A stretch of 64,000 nt of DNA from Aristaeella hokkaidonensis (GCF_018128945.1 NZ_CP068393.1:620001-684000), one strand, 5' to 3'; shown: positions 1 through 10,410, counted from the stretch's first letter. Translations and numbers: made by a program. The notes: a model not told the origin generated them from the letters alone.

Positions 1-1
1 G

Positions 2-3000
2 AATGTAAAAGAGAGTGCGCGGCTGGAAAACCTGTCCTGCGAAAAAAATAAACTGACAGAACTGGATCTGAGCGGGAATCCGGCACTGGTGAAACTGGAG
101 TGCAGTGAGAACCGGCTGGCGAAGCTGGATCTGAGCCAGAATACGAACCTGGTCAGTTTGTATTGTATAGAAAACTTCATAGAAGAAATAGATCTGAGCC
201 GGAATACTGAACTGACAGAGGTGTATCTCCAGTATAACAGGCTGAAAAAGCTGGATGTGAGTGGATGCCTAAAGCTGACGGAACTATACTGTTCGATTGG
301 AAACATTGAGGAGCTGAATGTGAGCCGGTGTCCGGAACTGAAAGTGCTGCATTGTTATGATAATGCACTGAAGGAACTGGATCTGAGCCGAAACCTAAAA
401 CTGAAAGAGCTTTATTGCTCAAGCAACAAATTGACGGAACTGGATATAAGCAAAAACGCGGAACTGGAGAAACTGTTTTGTTTTTCGAACAACATCAGTG
501 AGCTGGACATCAGCAGCTGTCCGGATCTTCAGGTACTTGACTGTGAGAATTGCGCACTGGCTGAGCTGGATATCAGCGGCTGTAAAGCGATTGCTGATCT
601 GACAGAAAACAATGAGCCGGAGATGATCAGGGAAACCCTGGAATGGAGCACCCGGGACGAAGACAGAAGGTATGTAACCGCCCTGGTGCTGAACTGGAGT
701 ACGAAGATCCGTAAGGGTAACGGAGAATACGTGGAAAGCGGGGTTCCGGAGCCTGTATATGTGAAGATTGACGAGGTGAATTTTCCGGATCGCGCTCTCC
801 GGGAATGTGTGAGCCGGTATGACCTAAGCGGGGACGGACTGCTGGGCGAGTTTGAGAACTCCAGAATTACGGAAATAACAATTGGAGAAGAAAAAATAAC
901 AACCCTGAAGGGTATTGAGTACCTGACGGCTTTGACATATCTTTACTGCGACGATAATGAACTGACAGAACTGGACGTAAGCCGGAACACTGAACTGACA
1001 TATCTGTCCTGCAACAATAATAAACTGAAGACTCTGGACTTGAGCCAGAACACTCAATTGACAGAGCTTTACTGTTATGGGAATGAAATGACAGAACTGG
1101 ACTTGAGCCGGAACACTGAACTGACAGATATTAATTGTGCCCGGAATAAGCTGGTAAAGCTGGATGTGGGCGAAAACACTAAACTGGAAGAATTGCAGTG
1201 TAATGATAATCAAATTCCGGAACTGAACGTAAACAATCATCCCGGAATGAAAAGGATGATCATATCCAGGAACCAGCTGACGAAGCTGGATACCAGCGGC
1301 TGCCATGATCTGGAATGGTTATGGTGCGATCAAAACAGACTGGCAGAACTGGACGTGAGCACCAATCCAGAATTGAGAAATTTGCTATGCAGATCCAATG
1401 GAATGAGAAAACTGATAATAAGCAATAATACCAGACTGGAGGAGCTTGAGTGCACAGGGAACCAACTGACAGAACTGGATATCAGCTCCAACCCGGTGAT
1501 GATTACGCTGTTTGAGAACGGAAATCCTACAGAAACGGATGAGGGCGGACTGCTATGGATTACCAGGTATGGATGGGGCAGTAAAGTGCTGCAGACCGAC
1601 AAAAACGTGATAGTGTATACGGGAAACGGTACAACAGCAAAGACGGAAAAAAAAGAAAACAAAGGGGCATATCCGGAAATCCTGTATGACGATATCAAAA
1701 GAATCCTGTGGGATTTCTTCTGCAAATGGGCACAGGGTGACGCGGATAATATGCCTGAAAGTTTTATGCCAGAACAAAGGGTCCGGATGGAAAAAACAAA
1801 GGCGCTTGTCAGGGAACTGATGGAAAGCGGAATACCGCTGAGTTACCAGATCAACAGCGTGGAAGGAAAAACCGGAGATGACAGACTGAAGTATACCTGT
1901 ACGGTGTTACTGGATCATGAAGACGGAACATTACAATATGAGAAAATGATAATCGAGCTGATGAAAGGCGGTTCAAACAGGGGTGTGTTCTACTATATTG
2001 ATTCGGATTCCCTGACGGAACACCAGGAAGCGGAGAACGATCCCACGGTGAAGACAATCCTGCTGGATAAGGAAACAATTCTTCATGACCAGCTGGCTTT
2101 CTACGGGAAAGTTGTCGATGAGCTGCAGCCGATCGGCGCAAGTTGTGAAGATAACGGAATAAGAATCGAACTGCTTGCGGCAGTGGCAAAAGAGAAAGAG
2201 GTTTATTTCTATTACACAATCAAAGATCTGGAAGGAAAATACGCAGATTACTCCTTTTATCACAATCAGCAATTAGGTAATTGCTGGGGAGGAAATTACT
2301 CGTTTTCGCCACAAAGTCAGCTGTATTATGATCGTAAAGAACATCAGTATTATTTCCTGGAACATCTGATGTATATGGAGGAGATTGAAAGCAGCAGCTA
2401 TTTTTCCACATTTGGAACGAGCAATATACAATTTAATCAGAATGCGTGGGCAGATTGTATGGCATTGATGAAGGAATATGGAGAAACCACGCAGTATACG
2501 CAGGGACCGGACGGAATGCGGAAAAGGTATTATGCAGACGTTCCGGCTCCGGAGGGAATAAAGATCCTGGACTGTTCACAGTCTGAAGAGATCAGGCTGC
2601 TGCCAAACACTGTGATCAAAGGAATCGGCTGGATTGATGACCAGCTTCATGTTCAGGTCTGTATGGATGAAGATATGTTACAGTCGATCCGCTTTGATGA
2701 TGATAAAAACGGTGCGCCATACGGGTCGGCCGAAGTAAACCCAATTAGTCCGCTGCGGTGGGAAACAAACGGAAAAGTGTATGTGGAATACATCTTTGAC
2801 TACAAGCGGGAAGAAGCAGATGCCCTGACCCTGTATGCCTATATGGCTTTAGGGCAGGTCAAAGTAAAAGGCGATTGGCATATTGAATTTACTCTGGATT
2901 CGATTCGGGAGAAAGCGAAACCGGTGGAACAGGATTGTTTTCCGGAAGATGAAGCAATGGTCTGGATAGACGAGGCTAGTTTCCCGGATAATACCTTCCG

Positions 3001-3295
3001 GGAAGAAATAAGACTGTATGATATGGACGGGGACGGATGGCTCAGTGAAACGGAGGCAGAGGCTGTTACAAGCATCAGTCTGCCGGGTATGGAAATCAGT
3101 ACTCTGAAGGGAATTGAGTATCTGACGCAACTGACGTATTTGGACTGCAGTGATAACAGGCTGACAGACCTTGATTTGAGCAACAACAGAGAATTGATCA
3201 CGCTGCTGTGCACAGGAAACAGTCTGACAGAGCTGGATGTAAGCAACAATCCGGAATTGGTTGAGTTTGAATGGGAAGGAAAGAAGTTAAAATAG
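2..3295 (+). CDS. Secreted cysteine-ladder leucine-rich-repeat protein (5' end outside window)
   Basis: The reading frame is open from base 2, so the start lies upstream; about 1,097 residues are visible. Repeats of about 21 residues (L-x-x-L-x-C-x-x-N-x-L-T-E-L-D-L-S-x-N) place a Cys at a fixed position, as in the cysteine ladder of Listeria internalin J. Three modules can be seen: LRRs at the visible N-terminus, a cap with an EF-hand-like loop (YDLSGDGLL) plus LRRs, and a last cap (YDMDGDGWLS) with short LRRs at the C-terminus. Between LRR modules two and three lie a WDFFCKW-containing domain I do not recognise and a beta-rich part resembling DUF4179 (GIRIELLAA, YYTIKDLEGKY, GIGWIDDQLHVQ). 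No LPXTG motif or membrane anchor is visible. Homologous to the genes at 3899 and 6526. Role inferred: surface or secreted binding protein. Confidence 0.85.
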   Translation, partial: NVKESARLENLSCEKNKLTELDLSGNPALVKLECSENRLAKLDLSQNTNLVSLYCIENFIEEIDLSRNTELTEVYLQYNRLKKLDVSGCLKLTELYCSIGNIEELNVSRCPELKVLHCYDNALKELDLSRNLKLKELYCSSNKLTELDISKNAELEKLFCFSNNISELDISSCPDLQVLDCENCALAELDISGCKAIADLTENNEPEMIRETLEWSTRDEDRRYVTALVLNWSTKIRKGNGEYVESGVPEPVYVKIDEVNFPDRALRECVSRYDLSGDGLLGEFENSRITEITIGEEKITTLKGIEYLTALTYLYCDDNELTELDVSRNTELTYLSCNNNKLKTLDLSQNTQLTELYCYGNEMTELDLSRNTELTDINCARNKLVKLDVGENTKLEELQCNDNQIPELNVNNHPGMKRMIISRNQLTKLDTSGCHDLEWLWCDQNRLAELDVSTNPELRNLLCRSNGMRKLIISNNTRLEELECTGNQLTELDISSNPVMITLFENGNPTETDEGGLLWITRYGWGSKVLQTDKNVIVYTGNGTTAKTEKKENKGAYPEILYDDIKRILWDFFCKWAQGDADNMPESFMPEQRVRMEKTKALVRELMESGIPLSYQINSVEGKTGDDRLKYTCTVLLDHEDGTLQYEKMIIELMKGGSNRGVFYYIDSDSLTEHQEAENDPTVKTILLDKETILHDQLAFYGKVVDELQPIGASCEDNGIRIELLAAVAKEKEVYFYYTIKDLEGKYADYSFYHNQQLGNCWGGNYSFSPQSQLYYDRKEHQYYFLEHLMYMEEIESSSYFSTFGTSNIQFNQNAWADCMALMKEYGETTQYTQGPDGMRKRYYADVPAPEGIKILDCSQSEEIRLLPNTVIKGIGWIDDQLHVQVCMDEDMLQSIRFDDDKNGAPYGSAEVNPISPLRWETNGKVYVEYIFDYKREEADALTLYAYMALGQVKVKGDWHIEFTLDSIREKAKPVEQDCFPEDEAMVWIDEASFPDNTFREEIRLYDMDGDGWLSETEAEAVTSISLPGMEISTLKGIEYLTQLTYLDCSDNRLTDLDLSNNRELITLLCTGNSLTELDVSNNPELVEFEWEGKKLK

Positions 3296-3329
3296 CACTT
3301 GCTTTCGGTGTGAATAAAGATCACGCCTA

Positions 3330-3455
3330 GTTCATTTAAATGAAAAGATGTAACAGCGATGTAAACAATTGTTGTGCTGTGAACAAAAACGGTATACGTC
3401 TTCGCCTATATATGGGACTATATGAAAAAGGAAAATGGAGAAAGGATGTGACGGA
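3330..3455 (+). repeat. Leader duplicated upstream of two LRR-family genes (copy 1)
   Basis: About 125 bp starting TTCATTTAAATGAAA and ending GGATGTGACGGA are nearly identical to 6399-6525. The duplication continues into the signal-peptide coding sequence. A possible promoter inside it is TTGTTG, 18 bp, TATACG; the -10 is poor. Confidence 0.85.
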
Positions 3456-3733
3456 ATGATACGTCAGAACCGGTGTAAGATTTTTACTCTTGTGATCAGC
3501 ATGCTTTTGGTGTGCGTACTTTGCTTTGCCGCGGGGGCGGAAGAAGCGGGGATGAACTGGAGGAAAGCCTGATTAAGGAAACACTGCTCAGTGCAAAACA
3601 GGACAAGGTATACCAGGAAACCGTGGAAGAATGAATTCAGAATGCCGGGATTATCGACAAGCTGCAGACAGCAGAGAATAAGACAAATCTTTCCCTGCTG
3701 GACCTGGTGGATATAATGACTGAGGACAAATAA
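3456..3733 (+). pseudogene. Remnant of a fourth LRR-family gene (signal peptide joined to an unrelated tail)
   Basis: The upstream leader and signal peptide (ATG at 3456, M-I-R-Q-N-R-C-K-I-F) are nearly identical to the start of the intact gene at 6526. After EEAG the frame runs out at TGA 3570-3572. The following bases read in another frame as a helical, Lys/Glu-rich tail (DELEESLIKETLLSAKQ), with an in-frame TGA near 3632 and a last stop at 3731-3733. This fits an internal deletion between two genes followed by decay. The internal TGA sits in a GAATTCAG motif like the heptad repeats seen elsewhere, so small repeat activity may have helped break the gene (inference). A terminator follows at 3768. 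Confidence 0.7.
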
Positions 3734-3767
3734 AAACACTGACGTTGCCAAAACAGCGGATACTGAA

Positions 3768-3801
3768 GGCATACGGATTATCATCAATCCGTATGCCCTT
3801 T
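3768..3801 (+). terminator. Terminator after the LRR remnant
   Basis: Perfect 12-bp stem GGCATACGGATT / AATCCGTATGCC with a 6-nt loop, followed by CTTT. It isolates the gene at 3899 from the remnant. Confidence 0.7.
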
Positions 3802-3836
3802 AAAATTTACACCATTGTTACATCACTGTGGAGACT

Positions 3837-3866
3837 TTGAAACGCCTGACGCGTTATGTTTTATAT
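3837..3866 (+). promoter_or_regulatory. Possible sigma-A promoter for the LRR gene at 3899
   Basis: TTGAAA at 3837-3842 and TTATAT at 3861-3866, spacing 18. It lies just after the terminator at 3768 and about 30 bp before the ribosome binding site. Confidence 0.45.
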
Positions 3867-3898
3867 GGTGAATAATTAACTGGGACAGGGGATTGAGT

Positions 3899-6397
3899 AT
3901 GAAAAAGAGCGTTTTACTGCTGCTGGTTGTGCTGCTGGTATGCATGTTTTGCTACACCATGGCGGAGGAAGATCAGGGAGTCAAAATCAATAAAGAACAT
4001 TTTCCTGACAGCCTATTCCTGAAAACGGTAAAGAAATATGATCGAGATGAAAATGGATATCTCAGTGCTGAAGAAATTGAAAACATTACGGTGATCAATC
4101 TGCAGGGGATGGATGTGGAAACCCTTAAAGGGATTGAATTCCTGACCAGCCTGGAGGTTCTGAATTGTGAAGGGAACAAACTGACCGAACTGGATCTCAA
4201 GACGAATAAAGAACTGACCAGTCTTTACTGCGACAATAACAAATTGACGGCACTGAATGTGAAAGAAAATACACAGCTGGAAAACCTGGACTGTGAAAAC
4301 AATCAGCTGAAGAAACTGGATTTGACCGGAAACACAGCGCTGGAGATGCTGAAGTGTGGCCTGAACCAGCTGACAGAACTGGACCTGTGCCAGAACACGA
4401 ATCTGGTAACCCTTTACTGTCAGGAAAACAATATAAAAGAGCTGGATCTGAGCCGGAATACAGAGCTGGAAGAAGTAAACTGTCGGTTAAATGTGTTGGA
4501 AAGCCTGAATGTAAATCAATGCTCAAACCTGACAGAACTTTACTGTGAACTGGGATATATAGCGGAATTGGATGTGAGCCAGTGTGCAGAACTGGAGATA
4601 CTGATATGCGAATGGAATCAACTGAAAAAACTGGACGTGAGCCAGAACACAATCCTGAAGGAACTGTATTGCGGGACTAATAAACTGACAGAACTGGATA
4701 TAAGCAAAAACACGGAATTAAAGACACTTTCTTGTTACGAAAATACCTTCCGGGAATTGGACATCAGCGGCTGTCCGGATCTCCGGATTCTTGATTGTGA
4801 GAATTGCGGACTGGCCGAACTGGATATCAGCGGCTGTAAAGTGATTGTTGACATGACAGAGAACAATAAGCCTAAGACGATAAGGGAGAGTGTTGCGTGG
4901 AGCGTCCGGGATGAAGACTGGGAACGCGTGTCAGCCCTCACGGTGAACTGGAATACGAAGATTTATAAGGAAAACGGAGAATTGGTGAAAAGCGGTCTCA
5001 CGGAACCTGAAATTCGGAAAGAAACGGGGCCGTATGATATGAATGAGAACGGCAGGCTCAGCAAAGCTGCGATGGAGGAAGCCTGGACTGAGAGAAATCT
5101 TGCAGTGGAATATACCAGCGCTTATCCGGATGTCTTGAACCCAAGCGAGAAAACACTGTTTGATTTCTTTTGCAGCTGGTCACAGAATGATGCTAATGTA
5201 CTGACAGAAAGCTTTATTTTCGCACAGAAAACCGGCAGCGAAGATGTCCGGACGATGGTGGCTGAATTGCTGGAACTGGGCACGCCGGTGAGCTATCAGA
5301 TCAATGACGTATACGGAGGGGATGGTTATAACAGTGTTTATGAGTGCACTGCTGAAATGGCACACATCGACGGAGAGCATGCCCGATATGTACAGATTGA
5401 AATTGGTATAAAATTCGGATGGATGATTGGCGCCCAGGTTATAAGTGTGAAAACCGTGGAAGCTGCGGAATATAACCTGAATAAAAAGATTTATTCCCTG
5501 GCACCGGATGCGGTGATTCAAGACTTGCTGGCTGCTGGATTATATGATAATCGGACAGACGGAGAATTGCAGCCAATCGGCGAAAGCAGTGAAGCAGAGG
5601 GAATCAGGATCGAACTGATCTCCGGACTGCTGCTGGATGATAAAGCATGGTTTTTCTACAGTGTGGAGGACGTGGAAAGGAAATATGGCGATTGTGATCT
5701 TTTTGCTTTCCCGAATACTTACATCGGTGACAATGATCTAGGCATACACGATACACTGTATCATGACGTTCAGGCACACAAAAGCTATCATCTGGTGGAG
5801 AACCACTTCAAGGAAAAGGTTGATATGAATGAAAGAGAAGTGACTGCATCAACAGGCTATATTGAGGTTCAACAGAACGAATGGATGGATCTTTCGGAGC
5901 TGCTTACGCAGTACGTCGGAGAAGCGGAGAATGTGACTATGGTTCCGTCGGATGTGTGGTACTACGATAAGGACAATGAGGACAGAAAACTGACAGAGGA
6001 AGAAAAGAAGATCCTGGATTATAACAAACCGCTGGATATCCAGGTGACACCCGATATCATGATTTCCGGCATTGGCTGGATTGACGGGAAGCTTCATGTG
6101 CAAATAAAGGGTACAAACTACGACAGCTCTCAGATTTTTGCTGATGGAGTTCCAACGTATTACAATGACAAATCATTAAGCTACAGTCCGTTGTACTGGT
6201 ACAAGGATCATACGACATATGTCGAATATGTGCTTGATTATAAACCGGAGGACGTGGAAAAGCTGAAACTGGTGCTCGAAGTGACGGTCAACAGAAATGA
6301 TCCATACAGTGATAGTTATTGGACGATGGAATTCCCGCTGAGCAGGATTTGCCCGGACGGGAAGGCGGAAGGGGAACAGCAGAAACCTGATTTTTAG
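3899..6397 (+). CDS. Secreted cysteine-ladder leucine-rich-repeat protein
   Basis: 832 residues. ATG 3899 is preferred because the ribosome binding site CAGGGG is 8 nt upstream; an in-frame TTG at 3893 is too close to it. The signal peptide is followed directly by the short acidic mature start (AEEDQG). The order is: EF-hand-like cap (KKYDRDENGYLS, about 40-60), about ten 21-residue LRRs with a fixed Cys (about 70-300), a decayed second cap (YDMNENGRLS, about 380), the unrecognised FDFFCSWSQ domain (about 410-520) and a DUF4179-like beta domain (about 550-815). There is no anchor motif, so it is probably released or held non-covalently. It has the same architecture as its neighbours, with one LRR block. 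Sensor, adhesin or glycan binding are all possible; none can be shown here. Confidence 0.88.
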   Translation: MKKSVLLLLVVLLVCMFCYTMAEEDQGVKINKEHFPDSLFLKTVKKYDRDENGYLSAEEIENITVINLQGMDVETLKGIEFLTSLEVLNCEGNKLTELDLKTNKELTSLYCDNNKLTALNVKENTQLENLDCENNQLKKLDLTGNTALEMLKCGLNQLTELDLCQNTNLVTLYCQENNIKELDLSRNTELEEVNCRLNVLESLNVNQCSNLTELYCELGYIAELDVSQCAELEILICEWNQLKKLDVSQNTILKELYCGTNKLTELDISKNTELKTLSCYENTFRELDISGCPDLRILDCENCGLAELDISGCKVIVDMTENNKPKTIRESVAWSVRDEDWERVSALTVNWNTKIYKENGELVKSGLTEPEIRKETGPYDMNENGRLSKAAMEEAWTERNLAVEYTSAYPDVLNPSEKTLFDFFCSWSQNDANVLTESFIFAQKTGSEDVRTMVAELLELGTPVSYQINDVYGGDGYNSVYECTAEMAHIDGEHARYVQIEIGIKFGWMIGAQVISVKTVEAAEYNLNKKIYSLAPDAVIQDLLAAGLYDNRTDGELQPIGESSEAEGIRIELISGLLLDDKAWFFYSVEDVERKYGDCDLFAFPNTYIGDNDLGIHDTLYHDVQAHKSYHLVENHFKEKVDMNEREVTASTGYIEVQQNEWMDLSELLTQYVGEAENVTMVPSDVWYYDKDNEDRKLTEEEKKILDYNKPLDIQVTPDIMISGIGWIDGKLHVQIKGTNYDSSQIFADGVPTYYNDKSLSYSPLYWYKDHTTYVEYVLDYKPEDVEKLKLVLEVTVNRNDPYSDSYWTMEFPLSRICPDGKAEGEQQKPDF

Positions 6398-6398
6398 T

Positions 6399-6525
6399 TC
6401 ATTTAAATGAAAAAGATGTAACAGCGATGTAAACAATTGTTATGCTGTGAACAAAAACGGTATACGTCTTCGTCTATATATATGGGACTATATGAAAAAG
6501 GGAAATGGAGAAAGGATGTGACGGA
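6399..6525 (+). repeat. Leader duplicated upstream of two LRR-family genes (copy 2)
   Basis: Second copy of the segment at 3330-3455, in front of the intact gene at 6526. The few differences are single bases and a two-base TA expansion, so the duplication is recent or being homogenised. Confidence 0.85.
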
Positions 6526-9500
6526 ATGATACGTCAGAACCGGTGTAAGATTTTTACTCTCATGATCAGCATGCTTTTGGTGTGCGTACTTTGCTTTGCC
6601 GCAGGAGCGGAAGAAGCGGGGATCAAGATTGACGAGCAGAATTTCCCGGACGCTGCCTTCCGGAATGCATTACTGAAATTTGATACCAATAATGACCGGG
6701 AGCTCAGCAAGAGCGAAATATACGGCATTACAGAACTGAGTCTGATGTCCAGGAATATTGAAAGCCTGCAGGGCATTGAGTACCTGACTGAACTGAAGGA
6801 ACTCTCGTGCGGCAGCAATAAACTGAAGACACTGGACGTGAGCAAAAACACAAAGCTGACGAACCTTTACTGCGGGGAAAACAAGCTGACGGAACTGGAC
6901 GTGAGCAATAACCCTGAACTGGTAGAGCTGAACTTCGTCTGGAACGACGTCAGGACGATTGACACCAGCAACAATTCAAAACTGAAAGAGCTGGCAGTGT
7001 CCGGCAACCCGGTGGGCAAACTGGATCTGAGCAACATGCCGGATCTGGAGGAGCTTTTCTGCCCCTGGAGCGGGATCACGGAACTGGACGTGAGCTACAA
7101 TCCAAAGCTGTACTACATCAGCGCCATCGGCAACGCACTGACGAAGCTGGATCTGAGTCACAACCCCAAGGTGCGGGTGCTGATGGTTGAGGACAACAGG
7201 CTGGAGACACTGGATATCAGCAACTGTCCTGACCTGATCAGCCTGGTGGAGGAAAAAGAAGCCTGTAAGGATTCTACGTATGGCGAACCGGGATCAGTGG
7301 TATGGACTGTTGGGGATAACCAATGGGGTTCCGGTACACTGTGTATTAACGGCAATGTGAAACTGTACACGGGCGTCGGCGAATATGCCGAAGCAAAGGT
7401 GCCTGAAATCAAAGCAGCTGCGGCAGCCAATACTGAGATGAATACTGTTCCGGAATATTCCAGTGCATATCCGGAAATCAGAAATGAGCCTGAGAAGAAC
7501 ATACTGTTTGACTTCTTCTGCAAATGGTCTCAGAGAGACGCGAATGAGCTTCCGAACTGCTTTGTTCCCACACAGAGAACCAGTAATGAAGATGTGAAGG
7601 CAATCGTGGATGACCTGCTGGAGCTGGGAACACCGGTGAGTTATCAGATCAACGACACACACGCCGGAAACGACACTTATTTCCAGGCATACCAGTGTAC
7701 ACTGGAAATGGCACATGAAGACGGGGAACCTGCACGGTTTGTCCAGATTGACATCAATGTGGGCACCGGGTCAAAAAAGGGTGTGGATGCTGCGGGTATA
7801 AAGACCGTAGAACCTGCGGAATACGATCCGGCAAAAAAGATTTACTCCCTGGCACCGGAAGCAGTGATTCAGGATATGCTGGCATATACACTGTGGGATG
7901 AAAGCGCAGAAGGATCCATGATGCCGATCGGCAAGAGCGTCGAGCAGAACGGACTGCGTGTTGAAATGATTTCCGGCTTTTTACAGGGTGATGACGCATG
8001 GGTTTACTTCACTGTTGAGGATCCGGAAGGAAAGTATGATGGCTGCGGTTTTGAAACATTCCTGGAGGATAACATCAGTGAACAGGACTGGTACGTGCCC
8101 AGAACACTGTATCATGACATCAAAGCACACAAGTTCCACAATCTGACGCATATCCACTACAAGGATATGATTGATACCAATGAACGGGATATTACCCTGT
8201 CATTGAATAACATGTATTTCCTCCAATATGGATGGGCGGATCTTTCTGAACTGGCTGTGCAGCGCGCGGGAGAAACGGAGAATGTGACAACAGCTCCGTC
8301 GGATGTGTGGCACAGCGATTATGAGCATGAAGGCAGAGCACTGACAGAGGAAGAAGAGAAGATCCTGGACTGCAGTGAGCCGCTGAATCTCCAGATTGCG
8401 CCTGGCATTACTGTTAACGGAATCGGCTGGATTGATGGGAAACTGCATGTGCAGATCAAAACGGAAGCAACTGGCTATTGCTATACCGGTCTCCTGGTAG
8501 ACGGACTGGACCATTACTTCAGTGACAAGAACACCTCCTACAGCCCGCTGTACTGGTACAGAGGCAATGTGTCATACACAGAGTATGTGCTGGATTACAA
8601 GGAGGAAGATACGGCGCAGCTGAAGCTGTCAGTTCAGGCAACAGTTGCCAAGGAAATGCAAGAGGGTAACTGGAAGGTACAGATTCTTTTGAGCATGATC
8701 TGTCCCAATGTGAAAGCGAAGGCAGAGGAGAAAACTGAAAAGCCGGAAAACGGAACGGAGAACACAGCCACCGCGGAAGTGGACGAGATCCAATACGTCA
8801 GCTCCTATCCGGAAACCCTGCATGATTACAAGAAATATACTGTCTGGGAATTCTTCTGCAGATGGGCACAGGGCGATACGGAAGAACTGCCATACTCTTT
8901 CACGCGTGCCCAGAGAGTCGGCGGAGAAGAGACCCGGCAGAAGATTAATGAACTGCTGAGCCAGAAGCCCCTGAGCTACAGGATTGACGACGTGAAAATC
9001 GCGGATGGAAAAGAGATATATTACTGTACGGTTGGGATGGAACCGGATGGAAACAACGCTGCTGTACGGTATGAACGGGTAGTCATCAACATGGTCAAAG
9101 ACAGCGATTGGTATTATTGTATTGACCTTGATGATATTCAGTTCCTGGGAGCCCCGGAAAGCCTGTCGATGAATAATATGATCTCCCTGTCCGGGGAAGC
9201 AATCATCAGGGATCAGCTGGACTACTTCTACGAGGGCGTCCGGGAAAAACTGCAGCCCATCGGTGAAACCCATGACAGCAAGGGGATCAGGATGGATGTG
9301 ATTTCCGGATATGCAAACGGCAAAGATACCTGGTATCTGTACTCCCTGCAGGATCTGGATGGAAAAATTGAAGACTTCAACCCGGACACCTGGGATCTGG
9401 AGGACGATATCGGGGCTATGGAATCTTACCAGCACAGCAAGCTGTACTGTGACAAGGCTGAGAAAAAATGCTATTATCTGCTCCATCTGACTCATGAATC

Positions 9501-10410
9501 CGCGATCAGCAGCGATGAACAAACCGTGAAACTGATGATGAGAAGTATTCACTTCGACAGCAACGGCTGGGCTGACCTGATTCCGCTCCTGAAGGAACAC
9601 ATGGATCCTGTGGAAGGCGTGTATCCCACACATTCCTTGTGGGACAGAGACTGGGATCATCCGGACAAGGAACTGAATCCGGAGGACTACAAGGTCCTGG
9701 ATTATACAAAACCGCTGGACATTGAGATTATCCCCGGAGCCTTTGTTACCGGAATCGGCTGGATTGATAACCAGCTGCATATACAGATCAGGATGGCGGA
9801 CGGACTAGACGGTTATTCTGAATGGATTGACAGCAGTCTGAACGGATCGTCCGGATATGACAGACAGATTCCTTATACGCCTCTGAGCTGGTCCGTTGGC
9901 AATCTGTATTATGAAGAGTATATATACAGCTATAAGCCGGAGGATATCGAAGGATTGAGTCTGATTCTGAGTACGAATATCTCCAGAGACAGAATAGACG
10001 GACCCTGGGTTGTCAGGTTCCCGCTGAGTACCATCTTCCCGGAAGCGAAGGAAAAGACGGAAGAGTCGGGAACGAACTGGCAGGACTTCGGCGAAGTGAA
10101 GGAGCCGGAAGCTACTGAACAGGTAACGGATGAAGTCGTTGAACTGGAGAATTCACCGTATTATGTACCATTTGAGGAAACAGCGCCTGCGGAAGAGAAA
10201 CAGACGTTCAAGCTCGAACTGAAGGACGGCGCATTTGTGCTGACCCAGGGCGATATTTCCTATCGCCTGAACGATGACGGAACGGCCACTATCACGAAGA
10301 TCGGGAAGGAATTCGGTGAACCCATCGAGATTCCGGAAACCATCACCGTGACGTTTGACGTGAACGGCGTGGACTATGAGGCGTTCCTGGAGTACGTCAA
10401 CAAGAAGTAA
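6526..10410 (+). CDS. Large secreted cysteine-ladder LRR protein with tandem C-terminal modules
   Basis: 1,294 residues from ATG 6526 (AAAGGA about 10 nt upstream; the in-frame ATG at 6505 has no usable site and would spoil the signal peptide). Signal peptide, then an EF-hand-like cap (FDTNNDRELS) and a shorter LRR block (about 65-245) in which many ladder cysteines are lost. The FDFFCKWSQ plus DUF4179-like pair then occurs twice in tandem (about 325-740 and about 760-1185), the second copy starting near WEFFCRWAQ. The last 75 residues (LELKDGAFVLTQGD, then a short beta-rich tail) are unique to this protein. It carries the leader duplicated at 3330. The module copy number differs from both neighbours, which points to growth by internal recombination. 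Confidence 0.88.
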   Translation: MIRQNRCKIFTLMISMLLVCVLCFAAGAEEAGIKIDEQNFPDAAFRNALLKFDTNNDRELSKSEIYGITELSLMSRNIESLQGIEYLTELKELSCGSNKLKTLDVSKNTKLTNLYCGENKLTELDVSNNPELVELNFVWNDVRTIDTSNNSKLKELAVSGNPVGKLDLSNMPDLEELFCPWSGITELDVSYNPKLYYISAIGNALTKLDLSHNPKVRVLMVEDNRLETLDISNCPDLISLVEEKEACKDSTYGEPGSVVWTVGDNQWGSGTLCINGNVKLYTGVGEYAEAKVPEIKAAAAANTEMNTVPEYSSAYPEIRNEPEKNILFDFFCKWSQRDANELPNCFVPTQRTSNEDVKAIVDDLLELGTPVSYQINDTHAGNDTYFQAYQCTLEMAHEDGEPARFVQIDINVGTGSKKGVDAAGIKTVEPAEYDPAKKIYSLAPEAVIQDMLAYTLWDESAEGSMMPIGKSVEQNGLRVEMISGFLQGDDAWVYFTVEDPEGKYDGCGFETFLEDNISEQDWYVPRTLYHDIKAHKFHNLTHIHYKDMIDTNERDITLSLNNMYFLQYGWADLSELAVQRAGETENVTTAPSDVWHSDYEHEGRALTEEEEKILDCSEPLNLQIAPGITVNGIGWIDGKLHVQIKTEATGYCYTGLLVDGLDHYFSDKNTSYSPLYWYRGNVSYTEYVLDYKEEDTAQLKLSVQATVAKEMQEGNWKVQILLSMICPNVKAKAEEKTEKPENGTENTATAEVDEIQYVSSYPETLHDYKKYTVWEFFCRWAQGDTEELPYSFTRAQRVGGEETRQKINELLSQKPLSYRIDDVKIADGKEIYYCTVGMEPDGNNAAVRYERVVINMVKDSDWYYCIDLDDIQFLGAPESLSMNNMISLSGEAIIRDQLDYFYEGVREKLQPIGETHDSKGIRMDVISGYANGKDTWYLYSLQDLDGKIEDFNPDTWDLEDDIGAMESYQHSKLYCDKAEKKCYYLLHLTHESAISSDEQTVKLMMRSIHFDSNGWADLIPLLKEHMDPVEGVYPTHSLWDRDWDHPDKELNPEDYKVLDYTKPLDIEIIPGAFVTGIGWIDNQLHIQIRMADGLDGYSEWIDSSLNGSSGYDRQIPYTPLSWSVGNLYYEEYIYSYKPEDIEGLSLILSTNISRDRIDGPWVVRFPLSTIFPEAKEKTEESGTNWQDFGEVKEPEATEQVTDEVVELENSPYYVPFEETAPAEEKQTFKLELKDGAFVLTQGDISYRLNDDGTATITKIGKEFGEPIEIPETITVTFDVNGVDYEAFLEYVNKK

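Noticed and set aside
8629..9780. Long open frame (383 codons) on the minus strand inside the LRR gene at 6526
   Set aside because: It mirrors a clearly conserved plus-strand protein, has no ribosome binding site and no protein-like pattern; it is a codon-usage shadow.
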